A DNA stretch of 64,000 nucleotides from Helcococcus bovis (GTDB taxonomy: Bacteria; Bacillota; Clostridia; Tissierellales; Peptoniphilaceae): assembly GCF_046035435.1 (NCBI RefSeq), contig NZ_JBFNFH010000001.1. The stretch is one strand, 5' to 3'. The notes under the pieces were generated by a model. That model was not told the DNA's origin and did not search any database. It saw only the letters and a list, made by a program, of their open reading frames with translations. Both the position numbers and the translations under genes were made by a program. Shown here piece after piece: positions 45,775-55,070 of this stretch (positions are counted from its first letter, which is position 1; every line of letters starts with the position of its first letter).

Positions 45775-45989
45775 GGAGTTAATTATGATGAAAAAGAATA
45801 AACAATTTGTGCCAGTCATCATTTATCTATCTTTTACAATTATATGTTAACAATTTTTGAAAACATTGTCAAACTTTTTAAACTTATTATATAATGAAAA
45901 TATTCATCGTTTTCATAAGAAACAACATCAACATTGACAAATCGCCAAACATCAATGACTTCTCAGGAAAATATTTTCATAAAAAGATG
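45775..45989 (+). other. Intergenic stretch with a 21-codon open frame and an 11-bp inverted repeat
   Basis: After the terminators there is a GGAG (45775-45778) and ATGATG at 45785, giving MMKKNKQFVPVIIYLSFTIIC and then TAA (45848-45850): a hydrophobic 20-21 residue peptide, or the start of a lost membrane protein. Further on, ATGAAAATATT (45894-45904) pairs with AATATTTTCAT (45970-45980) over a 65-nt loop, just beyond the rho stop. Nothing else is recognised. Confidence 0.35.
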
Positions 45990-47354
45990 TTAAATTTTTT
46001 TAATAATTTTTAAGAGTTCTTCATTATTTTTACTATTTTCAAATAATTTAATTAGTTGAGGTAAAGAATCTTCCTCTTTAGTATCTTTATTCATACGTCT
46101 TACTTTAACAAAAGCTTCTCGTGTTTCTTCATCTAAAAGCAGGTCATCTCTTCTCGTTCCACTTTTTAGAATATTAATAGAAGGAAAAATTCTCATCTCA
46201 GAAAGAGATCTATCAAGATGTAATTCCATATTTCCAGTTCCCTTAAACTCTTCATAAATCATATCATCCATCCTCGATCCAGTATCCACAAGACATGTAG
46301 CAAGAATTGTCAATGAACCTCCTTCTTCGATATTTCTTGCAGCGCCAAAAAATCTTTTTGGTTTATGAAGTGCAATAGGATCCAAACCACCAGAAAGTGT
46401 TTTTCCTGATGATGGAGTAAGAATATTGTATGCTCTAGCCATTCTCGTAATTGAATCAAGTAAAATTACAACATCTTTTCCCTCTTCAACAAGTCTTTTA
46501 GCTCTTTCTAGTGTCATTTCAGAAAGTCTAGCATGATTCTCCAACTGTTCGTCAAATGTTGATGCAATAATTTCTGTTTTGAATAGCTTATCCCTATCAT
46601 TTGTGAACTTATTTACAGATCTCTCTATATCTGTTACCTCTTCAGGTCTTTCATCGATTAATAAAATAAATATTTTAATTTCAGGATGATTTTTTTCAAT
46701 TGCATTTGCTATATTTTTTATAATAGTTGTTTTCCCTGTTTTAGGTGGAGAAACGATCAATCCTCTTTGCCCTTTTCCAATTGGTGCAATCATATTTATC
46801 ATTCTATTAGAAATATGGGATTGTTCATCTTCTAAATCAATCAAATGTATTGGATAAATAGGTTTCAATGTCTCAAAATCATTTCTTTTATATGCATTTT
46901 CCGGGCTATGACCATTTAATCCAAGAACATAAATCAGAGGTGGAAACTTTTCTTTTTCATCTACACTAGGACGAATTAATCCTTTTATGTAATCACCAGT
47001 CTTTAATTTAAATCTTCTTATTTGTGTTGGTGATACAAATACATCATTTTCACCAGAATTAAATTCATTAGTTCTAATAAATCCATATCCATCAGGCAAT
47101 ACTTCTAGTAATCCTTCTATTTCAATTGTATCTTTATTGGTGTTTTCTTGATTATTTGTTTGTTGAGAATTATTTTTTTGATTTTGAATTTCTTGACCTA
47201 AATTACTTTGACTTTCTTGATTTGAATCTTTTTTTACAGTTTCTATTAAACTTATTAATTCTTCTTTACTATATTTTGTTATAGATTTTATATTTAATGA
47301 CTTCGCTACCTCTCGAATTTCATTAAGTTTCATATCTCTTAAATTTTCTTCCAT
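45990..47354 (-). CDS. rho: Transcription termination factor Rho
   Basis: 454 residues. N-terminal Rho-N helical domain (LNEIREVAKSLNIKSITKYSKEEL), a Gln/Asn/Ser-rich linker (about 48-72), the cold-shock RNA-binding domain (GLLEVLPDGYGFIR), then the RecA-like core with IAPIGKGQRGLIVSPPKTGKT (Walker A), LIDERPEEVTD, VVILLDSITRMARAYN, and R-loop GKTLSGGLDP. The Asn/Gln-rich linker is an insertion seen in some Gram-positive Rho proteins. Downstream of fba in the same direction but separated by a terminator-like hairpin. Confidence 0.96.
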   Translation of the reverse strand: MEENLRDMKLNEIREVAKSLNIKSITKYSKEELISLIETVKKDSNQESQSNLGQEIQNQKNNSQQTNNQENTNKDTIEIEGLLEVLPDGYGFIRTNEFNSGENDVFVSPTQIRRFKLKTGDYIKGLIRPSVDEKEKFPPLIYVLGLNGHSPENAYKRNDFETLKPIYPIHLIDLEDEQSHISNRMINMIAPIGKGQRGLIVSPPKTGKTTIIKNIANAIEKNHPEIKIFILLIDERPEEVTDIERSVNKFTNDRDKLFKTEIIASTFDEQLENHARLSEMTLERAKRLVEEGKDVVILLDSITRMARAYNILTPSSGKTLSGGLDPIALHKPKRFFGAARNIEEGGSLTILATCLVDTGSRMDDMIYEEFKGTGNMELHLDRSLSEMRIFPSINILKSGTRRDDLLLDEETREAFVKVRRMNKDTKEEDSLPQLIKLFENSKNNEELLKIIKKI

Positions 47355-47380
47355 ATTACCTCTATATGTTTATATTAATT

Positions 47381-47410
47381 ACAGCCATGTCCCACTGGGA
47401 CATAGCTGCA
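47381..47410 (-). terminator. Hairpin between fba and rho
   Basis: GCAGCTATGTCCC / GGGACATGGCTGT on the minus strand with a 3-nt loop, one G-U pair, unusually GC-rich for this genome. Weak T-run (AATTAATAT) after it, so either an fba terminator or an attenuator ahead of rho. Confidence 0.65.
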
Positions 47411-47422
47411 AAAAATTAATTA

Positions 47423-48289
47423 TTAAGCTTTGTGAGCCGATCCAAAAATTTCAATTTTTTCTTTAACGCCGTCAATTATTGCTTGAGCTGGTTTAGCTAA
47501 AATTTTTCTTGGGTCAAATCCTTTTCCTTCTTTATCTTTTCCTGATTCGATGTAATTTCTTACTTCTGCAGCAAAAGCCCATTGTAATTCTGTATTTACG
47601 TTAACTTTTGAAATACCTAATTTAATAGCATCTTGTACCATTTCTGCTGGAATTCCTGTACCACCGTGTAATACCATTGGAACTTCCCCAACTGTTTTTT
47701 GGATTTCTGCTAAAACTTCTAAGTCTAATCCTTCCCAATTTTCTGGGTAAGCACCGTGAATATTACCGATACCTGCTGCTAAGAAGTCAATTCCACATTC
47801 TACTAATTTTAAACATTCTTGAGGATCAGCTACTTCACCTTTACCAATAACTCCATCTTCTTCACCGCCAATTGAACCAACTTCTGCTTCAACTGAGATT
47901 CCTTTTTCGTGAGCTATTTTAACAATTTCTCTTGTTTTTTGTAAGTTTTCTTCGATATCATAGTGTGAACCATCAAACATTACTGAAGTAAATCCAGCTG
48001 CAATAGCTTTTTTTGCACCTTCAAATGAACCATGATCTAAGTGAATTGCTACAGGAACTGTAATGTTTAAATCTTCCATTAAACCTTTTACCATTCCTAC
48101 TACTGTATTATATCCACCCATATATTTTCCAGCACCTTCTGAAACACCTAAAATAACTGGTGATTGTACTTCTTCACATGCTAATAGGATTGATTTTGTC
48201 CATTCTAAGTTATTAATGTTAAATTGTCCTACTGCATATTTTCCTTCTAAAGCATTTTTAAGCATACCACTTGCTTCTACTAAAGGCAT
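47423..48289 (-). CDS. fba: Fructose-bisphosphate aldolase, class II
   Basis: 288 residues. Zinc ligands in IHLDHGSFEGAKKAI and later GNIHGAYPENWEG and LHGGTGIP; ANLEW-type start PLVEASGMLKNALEGKYAVGQFNINNLEW. Splits fructose 1,6-bisphosphate in glycolysis and joins the triose phosphates in reverse. It receives the product of FruK. Stand-alone gene with a good GGAGGAAATT. Confidence 0.96.
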   Translation of the reverse strand: MPLVEASGMLKNALEGKYAVGQFNINNLEWTKSILLACEEVQSPVILGVSEGAGKYMGGYNTVVGMVKGLMEDLNITVPVAIHLDHGSFEGAKKAIAAGFTSVMFDGSHYDIEENLQKTREIVKIAHEKGISVEAEVGSIGGEEDGVIGKGEVADPQECLKLVECGIDFLAAGIGNIHGAYPENWEGLDLEVLAEIQKTVGEVPMVLHGGTGIPAEMVQDAIKLGISKVNVNTELQWAFAAEVRNYIESGKDKEGKGFDPRKILAKPAQAIIDGVKEKIEIFGSAHKA

Positions 48290-48360
48290 AATTTCCTCCT
48301 AAATATTTATTTAATATAACCTTACTTACTAATTATACAACTAAAAATAATTTTTAACAA

Positions 48361-50742
48361 TTATAATTTCCAGATTTCTTCTCCGTATTGTCTAATTGTT
48401 CTGTCAGATGAGAATAATCCACTGTTTGCAATGTTGATTAATCCTTTTCTTGCATATCCTCTTCTATCTCTATATGCTTCATCAACTCTCTTATGAGCTT
48501 CAACATATGATGCAAAATCTTCTAATAAGTAGTAAACATCAGCTCTATTTCCATCTTTAGGATCTACTAAACTGTTATAAATATCTAAGAAGTGATTTGT
48601 ACCGTCATCAGAAATTCCTTCTTCTTTCAATAATGCATCAACAACTCTCTTAATTCTTTCATCTGAATTATAGATATTAACTGGATTATAGTTATTTGCT
48701 AATTCATTAATTTCTTCTTCTGTTCTACCAAATAGGAAGTTATTTTCTAATCCTGCTTCTCTAAAGATTTCAACATTAGCCCCATCCATTGTACCTAATG
48801 TAGGTGTACCATTCATCATAAATTTCATGTTACCTGTACCACTTGCTTCTTTACCGGCTGTTGATATTTGTTCTGAAACGTCTGCTGCTGGGAATAATTT
48901 TTCAGCGTAAGATACTCTATAATTTTGAATAAATACAACTTTAATCTTTCCGTTGATTTCTGGATCATTGTTTATTAATTTACTAATTTCGTTTATAAAC
49001 TTGATAATACCTTTAGCTCTAAAATATCCTGGAGCAGCTTTTGCACCAAATATAAATGTAACTGGGTGCATGTCTAATGTAGGATTTGCTTTTAATTCAT
49101 AGTATAAATGTAAAATGTGTAAAGCATTTAATAATTGTCTCTTATATTCGTGTAATCTCTTAATTTGAATATCGAAGATTGAATTTGGATCAATTTCAAC
49201 GCCTTCATATTTTTTAATATATTTTGCTAATTGAACTTTCTTTTCAAATTTAATTTCATTTAATTTATCTAAAACCTTAACATCATCGGCAAATTTTTCT
49301 AACCCTTTTAGTTTAGTCATATCCTGCTTCCAGTCTTCAGATTTCAATAACTCATCAATATATGATGTTAATTGTGGGTTTGCATATTGTAACCATCTTC
49401 TTGGTGTAACACCATTTGTCTTATTGTTGAATTTTTCAGGATATAATTTAAACCATTGATTCAATGTTTCTTTCTTCAAAATGATTGTATGTAATTCTGC
49501 TACACCATTGATGCTCGTTGAAACATATGTTGCTAAGAATGCCATTTCTACCATTTCATTTTTTACAATTCTGTATGGTTCCATTTCTTCTAAGCTGTAA
49601 CCTTTTTCTTGTAAACTTTGTAATAATCTCTTATCAATTTCTTTAATAATATCAACAGCTCTTGGTGAAACTTCGTGAATTAAGTCTAAATTCCATTTTT
49701 CTAAAGCTTCTTGTAAAACTGTATGATTTGTAAATGCAAACACTTTTGTTGCTAATCCAAACGCATCTTCCCATGATAAGTTTTCTTCATCTAATAAAAT
49801 TCTAATTAATTCAGGTATCGCAATAACTGGATGTGTATCATTTAATTGGAATACATGATATTTATGGAATTGACTGAAGTTTTTATCTTCTGGATGTAAT
49901 CTCTTATATTTTTGTACAATTTCTTGTAATGATGCTGATACAAAGAAATATTGTTGTAATAATCTTAATAATTTACCTTGTCTAATATTATCATTTGGAT
50001 ACAATACTCTTGTTATATCTTCTGCTCTATTTTTTTCACTTACTGATTCGTCATATCTAAAATCATTGAAATCTTGGAAATCAAATCCATCATTTTTGAT
50101 AGCTTCTGATTGCCATAATCTTAATGTATTTACTACTCCATTTTCGTATCCAACTACAGGAACATCGTATGGAACCGCTTTCACTTTAAAATTTCTAAAA
50201 CTTACAATTTGTGATTCACTTTCTTTTCTTAGTGACCAAAAATCTCCTCTTGCTACCCAAGAATCTCCTTCTTCTAATTGGAATCCATTTTCAAATCTTT
50301 GTTTGAAAATACCTTGTGAGTATCTTACTCCGTATCCATGTAAGTTTAGTCCTTCTGTTGCTCCTGATTCCATGAAACAAGCTGCTAATCTTCCTAAACC
50401 ACCATTACCTAAAGCTGCATCATCTTCTTCATCTTCAATTTCATCAAAGTCAATATCTAATTCTTTAAGTATATCTTTAACTTCATCAATAATACCTAAG
50501 TTTAATAAATTATTTCCTAATGAACGTCCAATTAAGAATTCTGCTGAAAAATAAAATGCATTTCTTTCAGTTTTATTTTTCTTATTTGTTTCTATCCAAT
50601 CCTTGCTTATCATGTCCATAATTGTATCGGATAAAGCATGATATTTTTCAAATTTAGTTGAATCTTCAAAACTCTTTACATATTTTTGTTCTAAATTTGA
50701 TTTAAATTTTTCAATAAATTGTTCTCTATTCAGTTTCTTCAT
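48361..50742 (-). CDS. glgP: Glycogen/maltodextrin phosphorylase
   Basis: 793 residues, usual length about 800. N-terminal YHALSDTIMDMISKDW and YFSAEFLIGRSLGNNLLNLG; AALGNGGLGRLAACFMES; C-terminal PLP-lysine segment EASGTGNMKFMMNGTPTLGTMDGANVEI. It releases glucose 1-phosphate from storage glucan. Stands alone here (no other glg genes adjacent). GGAGGTAAA before ATG. Confidence 0.96.
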   Translation of the reverse strand: MKKLNREQFIEKFKSNLEQKYVKSFEDSTKFEKYHALSDTIMDMISKDWIETNKKNKTERNAFYFSAEFLIGRSLGNNLLNLGIIDEVKDILKELDIDFDEIEDEEDDAALGNGGLGRLAACFMESGATEGLNLHGYGVRYSQGIFKQRFENGFQLEEGDSWVARGDFWSLRKESESQIVSFRNFKVKAVPYDVPVVGYENGVVNTLRLWQSEAIKNDGFDFQDFNDFRYDESVSEKNRAEDITRVLYPNDNIRQGKLLRLLQQYFFVSASLQEIVQKYKRLHPEDKNFSQFHKYHVFQLNDTHPVIAIPELIRILLDEENLSWEDAFGLATKVFAFTNHTVLQEALEKWNLDLIHEVSPRAVDIIKEIDKRLLQSLQEKGYSLEEMEPYRIVKNEMVEMAFLATYVSTSINGVAELHTIILKKETLNQWFKLYPEKFNNKTNGVTPRRWLQYANPQLTSYIDELLKSEDWKQDMTKLKGLEKFADDVKVLDKLNEIKFEKKVQLAKYIKKYEGVEIDPNSIFDIQIKRLHEYKRQLLNALHILHLYYELKANPTLDMHPVTFIFGAKAAPGYFRAKGIIKFINEISKLINNDPEINGKIKVVFIQNYRVSYAEKLFPAADVSEQISTAGKEASGTGNMKFMMNGTPTLGTMDGANVEIFREAGLENNFLFGRTEEEINELANNYNPVNIYNSDERIKRVVDALLKEEGISDDGTNHFLDIYNSLVDPKDGNRADVYYLLEDFASYVEAHKRVDEAYRDRRGYARKGLINIANSGLFSSDRTIRQYGEEIWKL

Positions 50743-50894
50743 TTTACCTCCAAATATTTTTTATAATATTTTACAGGTACATTATAACACAATATAGTAA
50801 AAAATGTAACATAGTGCTATTATTATACAAAAAATATGTTAATATATAAGAAATAGTTAATATTTGAAAATTTTTCATATTATCGGAGGTAAAA

Positions 50895-51314
50895 ATGAGA
50901 ACATCTTGGGAAGAATATTTTATGCACATTGCAGATAGCATCTCTGAAAGAGGAACATGTGATAGAGCATATGTTGGCTGTGTTTTAGTAAATAAAGATA
51001 ATAGAATTGTTTCAACAGGATATAACGGATCAATTTCTGGCAATCCTCAATGTGATGAAGTGGGACATGTAATGAGAGATGACCATTGTATCGCAACTAT
51101 TCATGCTGAAATGAATGCATTATTATATTGTGCAAAAGAAGGGATTTCAGTAAAAAACACAACTTGCTATGTGACTCATTTTCCATGCCTAAATTGCACA
51201 AAATCACTAATTCAATCTGGAATAATTAAAATATATTATAGACATGGGTACCGAATGGACGAATATGCTAAAGAACTTTTAGATAAAAATAATATAGAAT
51301 ATATTCAAATTTAA
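50895..51314 (+). CDS. comEB: dCMP deaminase / ComEB-type
   Basis: 139 residues. Zinc site HAEMNALLYC and PCLNCTKSLIQSG; preceding CDRAYVGCVLVNKDNRIVSTGYNG is typical of deoxycytidylate deaminase. It supplies dUMP for thymidylate synthesis. RBS GGAGGT; divergent from glgP. Confidence 0.94.
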   Translation: MRTSWEEYFMHIADSISERGTCDRAYVGCVLVNKDNRIVSTGYNGSISGNPQCDEVGHVMRDDHCIATIHAEMNALLYCAKEGISVKNTTCYVTHFPCLNCTKSLIQSGIIKIYYRHGYRMDEYAKELLDKNNIEYIQI

Positions 51315-51319
51315 ATTTT

Positions 51320-51352
51320 AAAAATCACAGAATGTAATATTTTGTGATTTTT
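51320..51352. terminator. Bidirectional terminator
   Basis: AAAAATCACA / TGTGATTTTT with a 13-nt loop between the convergent dCMP deaminase and PD-(D/E)XK genes; overlaps the stop of the latter. Confidence 0.75.
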
Positions 51353-52145
51353 AATTGTCTAATAAATGTTTTTTTATTAAAGTATCAATCAACTTAGTTT
51401 CGGGGATTTTATTTGAAGTTTCAAATGTACAAATTAAATTTATATTATTTAATTCATACATCTCAATTTTTCTTAATGCATTTTCACAATATTTTATATT
51501 GTCCATCATTCCAAAATGTTCCCAATAAATTTTTTGATTTGTATTTAAATCTAAAAATACGAAATCTGGATAGTATGTGCCTTTTCCAATGATTAGTGGA
51601 TACTCATACTTATAATCTAAATTATAATAATCAAATCTGTCAGCAATTATTTTTTCTGATTTAGATCTAACACGTTCACCTCTATTTGTATATATTTCTA
51701 TCGAATCAGGTGAAAATGGTTTACCTTTATATTTTTCATTTTTCCAATTTTCAAGTAATTGTTTCTTAGTTGGAATTACTGGATTAACTAAGTCTTTTCT
51801 TCCTTTAGATAAACTATCAAATACTTCATCTATTATGTCATCTTTAAAAATTTTATTTAATTTCGTTAAAATTGGAATAATCTTATTTACCAATTTCAAA
51901 ACTTTTTTATTATATGATTTTTGAGCAATATTTTTAGCTGTATTTATTTCTTCTTTTTTTATATATTTTTTATCATATTTGCCTGTGTCAATGTTTTTAG
52001 TTCTTAAATAATAATTTGTATTTTCTTTTTTATTTTCAATCTGCAGATATACATATTTATCAAAATCCTCTTCATCCTTAAGTTTATTTTTGATCCAATT
52101 AAATTTGTATAACTCCTTTTCTAAAAAATATTTTAATTTTTTCAT
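51351..52145 (-). CDS. PD-(D/E)XK nuclease-like protein, hypothetical
   Basis: 264 residues. The N-terminal half is Lys-rich helix. The C-terminal half has the PD-(D/E)XK pattern: RVRSKSEKIIADRF (Glu), YEYPLIIGKGTYYPDFVFLD (Asp) and IYWEHFGMMD (Glu in place of the usual ExK, here E-H-F), then a conserved helix with CENALRKIEMY. This WEHFG form is common in uncharacterised clostridial proteins. Not next to other defence genes; the restriction locus is 43 kb away. Function unknown. Confidence 0.65.
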   Translation of the reverse strand: MKKLKYFLEKELYKFNWIKNKLKDEEDFDKYVYLQIENKKENTNYYLRTKNIDTGKYDKKYIKKEEINTAKNIAQKSYNKKVLKLVNKIIPILTKLNKIFKDDIIDEVFDSLSKGRKDLVNPVIPTKKQLLENWKNEKYKGKPFSPDSIEIYTNRGERVRSKSEKIIADRFDYYNLDYKYEYPLIIGKGTYYPDFVFLDLNTNQKIYWEHFGMMDNIKYCENALRKIEMYELNNINLICTFETSNKIPETKLIDTLIKKHLLDN

Positions 52146-52262
52146 ATCGCCTCCTTATATATGATTATTATCTCACATTTTAAAAATTTATAACTGTCAT
52201 TATTGTTACATTTTTTTAACATTTATATACTGACATAAATTTTATGTTTCAAGAAAGTTAAA

Positions 52263-52569
52263 TACGGTAGAATTTTTAATTTTCTCATTTTCTTCCATAT
52301 TTTTCAAAGAAGTAGATATGGTAGAATATGCTGTTTTCTCTTTTTCTTCCCCATTCCCCTTGGATTTTGATACGGTAGAATATTCTATTTCTCCATTTTC
52401 TTCCCCATTCCCCTCGGATTTTGATACGGTAGAATATTCTTTTTCTCCATTTTCTTCCCCATTCCCCTCAGATTTTGATACGGTAGAATATTCTTTTTCT
52501 CCATTTTCTTCCCCATTCCCCTCAGATTTTGATACGGTAGAATATTCTTTTTTCTCATTTTCTACCGTA
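52263..52569. repeat. Five 54-bp tandem repeats closed by a palindromic unit
   Basis: TACGGTAGAA (or TATGGTAGAA) recurs at 52263, 52317, 52371, 52425, 52479 and 52533, exactly 54 bp apart. Copies 4 and 5 are identical; copies 2 and 3 are close and copy 1 is diverged. The last unit is a perfect palindrome: TACGGTAGAA-N17-TTCTACCGTA (52533-52569). Copy 1 ends its first 37 nt with the related TTCTTCCATA. Plus-strand frame 52318-52587 (starting ATG) and a minus-strand frame with repeat SKSEGNGEENGEKEYSTV are both open through the array; the latter lacks an ATG. Confidence 0.92.
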
Positions 52570-52624
52570 TTTTCGATAACTTCATAAATAAAATAGCAAA
52601 TATCCTTAAAATGAAAAAATAAAA

Positions 52625-52648
52625 ATAGACCATCCTGAGATGGTCTAT
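52625..52648 (-). terminator. Terminator of the HerA/DsbA-like operon
   Basis: ATAGACCATC / GATGGTCTAT, 4-nt loop, then TTTTTATTTTTTC on the minus strand. Confidence 0.9.
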
Positions 52649-52652
52649 ACTA

Positions 52653-53399
52653 CTATTTTAATTTTTCTTCTAATAATTTTCTTAGATTTTGTCCTTCTTC
52701 AAATACTAATGCTTTATCTTCACCAACTACATATACAAGTGGAACTGAAATTTTTCCTGATGCGGTTTTAGATTTTAGCTCTTCATTTTTAGAAATTGAC
52801 TTTGTGCTATTTCTTACTGTCTTTAATGAATCATTAAATGAGTTTTTAAGTGAATCTAATTTTTTTCCTGATAAAGTTTTTGTATAAATTTCTTCTATTA
52901 TTTTGTCTTGCTCTTCTTTGCTTTCTATTTTAGAGATTTTATCAATGAATGCTTGATTTACAACCTCTTTTATATACTTAAATCCATTTTCAGGATCATT
53001 TTCTGCTATTGATAAAATATTTGATGATATTGTATCAGAATATGAAATAAATGTTTCATCCGTTCCTTTTGGACGTCCTAAAAATGACATCGGAACATAT
53101 TTTATCAATGTATTTTCACCCATTATTTCTGTGATGTATGGACTAACCTCTGTTTCAAGTAAAACACAGTGAGAACAAAGTGGATCAAAATACCACTCTA
53201 CAATTTTTGAATATTTTTTTGAATCTTCTTTAGAAATAACAATTCCTTTGTTATTTACGTAAAATGCTCCATTATCAATATTTTTATATTCTTTAGCATT
53301 TACATTTTCTACAACTTTTGTATTACTTTTTTGAGTTGAACATGCTCCTAATGATAAACTTAATGCTAGTACAACAATTAAAATTTTTATATTTTTCAT
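52653..53399 (-). CDS. DsbA-like thiol-disulfide lipoprotein
   Basis: 248 residues from the ATG at 53399 (ATAGAGGTAA upstream); a longer frame overlaps the HerA-like gene and would spoil the signal peptide. Lipoprotein signal ILIVVLALSLSLGAC with lipobox Cys. After a short linker comes a thioredoxin fold: EWYFDPLCSHCVLLE (CxxC redox pair), YVPMSFLG, then a helical insert and SVPLVYVV-like cis-Pro loop (KISVPLVYVVGED). It should make or shuffle disulfides outside the membrane. Last gene of a two-gene operon, 7 bp after the HerA-like gene. Confidence 0.88.
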   Translation of the reverse strand: MKNIKILIVVLALSLSLGACSTQKSNTKVVENVNAKEYKNIDNGAFYVNNKGIVISKEDSKKYSKIVEWYFDPLCSHCVLLETEVSPYITEIMGENTLIKYVPMSFLGRPKGTDETFISYSDTISSNILSIAENDPENGFKYIKEVVNQAFIDKISKIESKEEQDKIIEEIYTKTLSGKKLDSLKNSFNDSLKTVRNSTKSISKNEELKSKTASGKISVPLVYVVGEDKALVFEEGQNLRKLLEEKLK

Positions 53400-53406
53400 T
53401 TTACCT

Positions 53407-54939
53407 CTATTTTTTTCTAATGCTTCCAAAAATTCCTCTAATAATTTCTCGACCTACTGATCTACCTACAGATCCAATCAGATTATTAGTAAATCTTTCA
53501 AACATTGTAGTTTTATTACTTTTTCTAGTTTCTTCTCTTTGTTGTTCTTTAATAATTCTTTGATTTTCTTTTTCCTGTTCTTTTAGAAGTTTTTCTTGAT
53601 CTTTTTGAAGTCTTTCTTGTTCTTTTCTATTTTCCTCTTCTAATTTAGCCTGCTCAATCTCTAAAGCTTTTTTTTCTTTTTCAGCAGTTAAAATTTCAAA
53701 TGCAGATTCATTATCCACTGACTCCCCATATTTTTCATATAGCGATGAATTGTTTATAACTCTAATTAGCTCATTTTTATCCGCATCTCCCATTTTTGAT
53801 TGAGGTGGTGCTATTAAAACCTTTTTAGCCAATGTTGGTTTTGAATCATCATCCAATATAGAAACAATCGCTTCACCAGTTTTTAAATTTAGGATTTCTT
53901 CAACAATATCCATTGAACCATCTTGTCTAAATGAATCAGCTATTGCTCTTACTTCCTTTTGTTCATTAGGAGTATATGCTCTTAGTGAATGTTGAATTCT
54001 ATTTCCTAATTGCGCCAAAATATCTTCTGGAATGTCTGTTGCTTTTTGAGTTACAAAAAATACACTCACACCTTTAGATCTTATCAATCTTACAATTTTT
54101 TCTATTTTATCAATTAATATTTTATTTCCACTGTCAAATAACAAGTGTGCTTCATCAAAGAAAAATACAATCTTTGGTTTATCCAAGTCTCCTACTTCTG
54201 GCATATTTTCATATAACTCAGATAACAACCATAGTAAGAATGTTGAATATAGCGCTGGTGATTCATATAATTGTTTACTTGAAAGTACATTTATAATGCC
54301 TTCCCCTGATGCATTTTGTTTTAAGAAATCTGTTATTTCAAATGCAGGTTCACCGAAAAATAGATTACCTCCCTGTTCTTCTATAACAAGTAATGATCTT
54401 AAAATCGCACCAATAGATGCAGATGAAATATTTCCATAAATTGTAGAAAGTTCAGTTTTATTATCATTTACGAAATTTAAAATTACTCGCAAATCTTTTG
54501 TATCTACTAACAATAATTTTCTTTCATCAGCTAATTTAAAAGCAATATTTAACACACCTTCTTGAATATCATTTAACCCCATTAACTTAGATAATAAAAT
54601 TGGTCCCATTTCAGAAATAGTAGTTCTAAGTGGGGTTCCTTCTTTTTGAAATACATCAAAAAATTCAACATCATATTTTCTATTTTGATATTCAGATAAT
54701 CCTATTTCATCAATTCTTTCTTTAACTTTATCATTAATTTCTCCAGATTGGATGAAACTTGATATATCGCCTTTTATATCTGATACAAATACAGGGATTC
54801 CCTGTTGTGCAAACTGTTCAGCTAAAACTTTTAATGTAACAGTTTTTCCAGAACCGGTTGCTCCAGTGATAAATCCATGTCTATTTAATTTAGATAGGTT
54901 TATAGATAAATCTTTCCCTAAAATTACAGAATTTGTCAT
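53407..54939 (-). CDS. HerA/YjgR-like ATPase
   Basis: 510 residues, DUF853-type. Walker A HGFITGATGSGKTVTLKVLAEQF (about residues 21-43), DIKGDISSF, Walker B KIVFFFDEAHLLFD, VFFVTQKATDIPEDILAQLGNRIQH, then a C-terminal Glu/Lys/Gln/Arg coiled coil and a basic tail (IGSVGRSVGREIIRGIFGSIRKK). Relatives are putative DNA-translocating or helicase ATPases; function in cells is uncertain. No NurA partner is adjacent. Confidence 0.88.
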   Translation of the reverse strand: MTNSVILGKDLSINLSKLNRHGFITGATGSGKTVTLKVLAEQFAQQGIPVFVSDIKGDISSFIQSGEINDKVKERIDEIGLSEYQNRKYDVEFFDVFQKEGTPLRTTISEMGPILLSKLMGLNDIQEGVLNIAFKLADERKLLLVDTKDLRVILNFVNDNKTELSTIYGNISSASIGAILRSLLVIEEQGGNLFFGEPAFEITDFLKQNASGEGIINVLSSKQLYESPALYSTFLLWLLSELYENMPEVGDLDKPKIVFFFDEAHLLFDSGNKILIDKIEKIVRLIRSKGVSVFFVTQKATDIPEDILAQLGNRIQHSLRAYTPNEQKEVRAIADSFRQDGSMDIVEEILNLKTGEAIVSILDDDSKPTLAKKVLIAPPQSKMGDADKNELIRVINNSSLYEKYGESVDNESAFEILTAEKEKKALEIEQAKLEEENRKEQERLQKDQEKLLKEQEKENQRIIKEQQREETRKSNKTTMFERFTNNLIGSVGRSVGREIIRGIFGSIRKK

Positions 54940-55023
54940 ATTTTTCTCCCATTATTTTTATTTAATATTATTTTAACATAAAATTTAATATTTACATATT
55001 TGTTATTTTATACCCACAAGATT

Positions 55024-55034
55024 TGTGCTATAAT
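55024..55034 (+). promoter_or_regulatory. Extended -10 promoter of the deacetylase operon
   Basis: TGTGCTATAAT at 55024-55034, about 36 bp before the start; identical to the element ahead of the SbcD-like gene. Confidence 0.65.
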
Positions 55035-55070
55035 CTTTTTAGTCGATAAAAAAAAGAAATTAGGTGAGGT

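Noticed and set aside
52318..52587. Plus-strand 89-residue repeat protein
   Set aside because: Has an ATG but poor RBS and odd aromatic/Pro composition; the opposite strand gives a more protein-like repeat. Kept as a repeat, not as a CDS.
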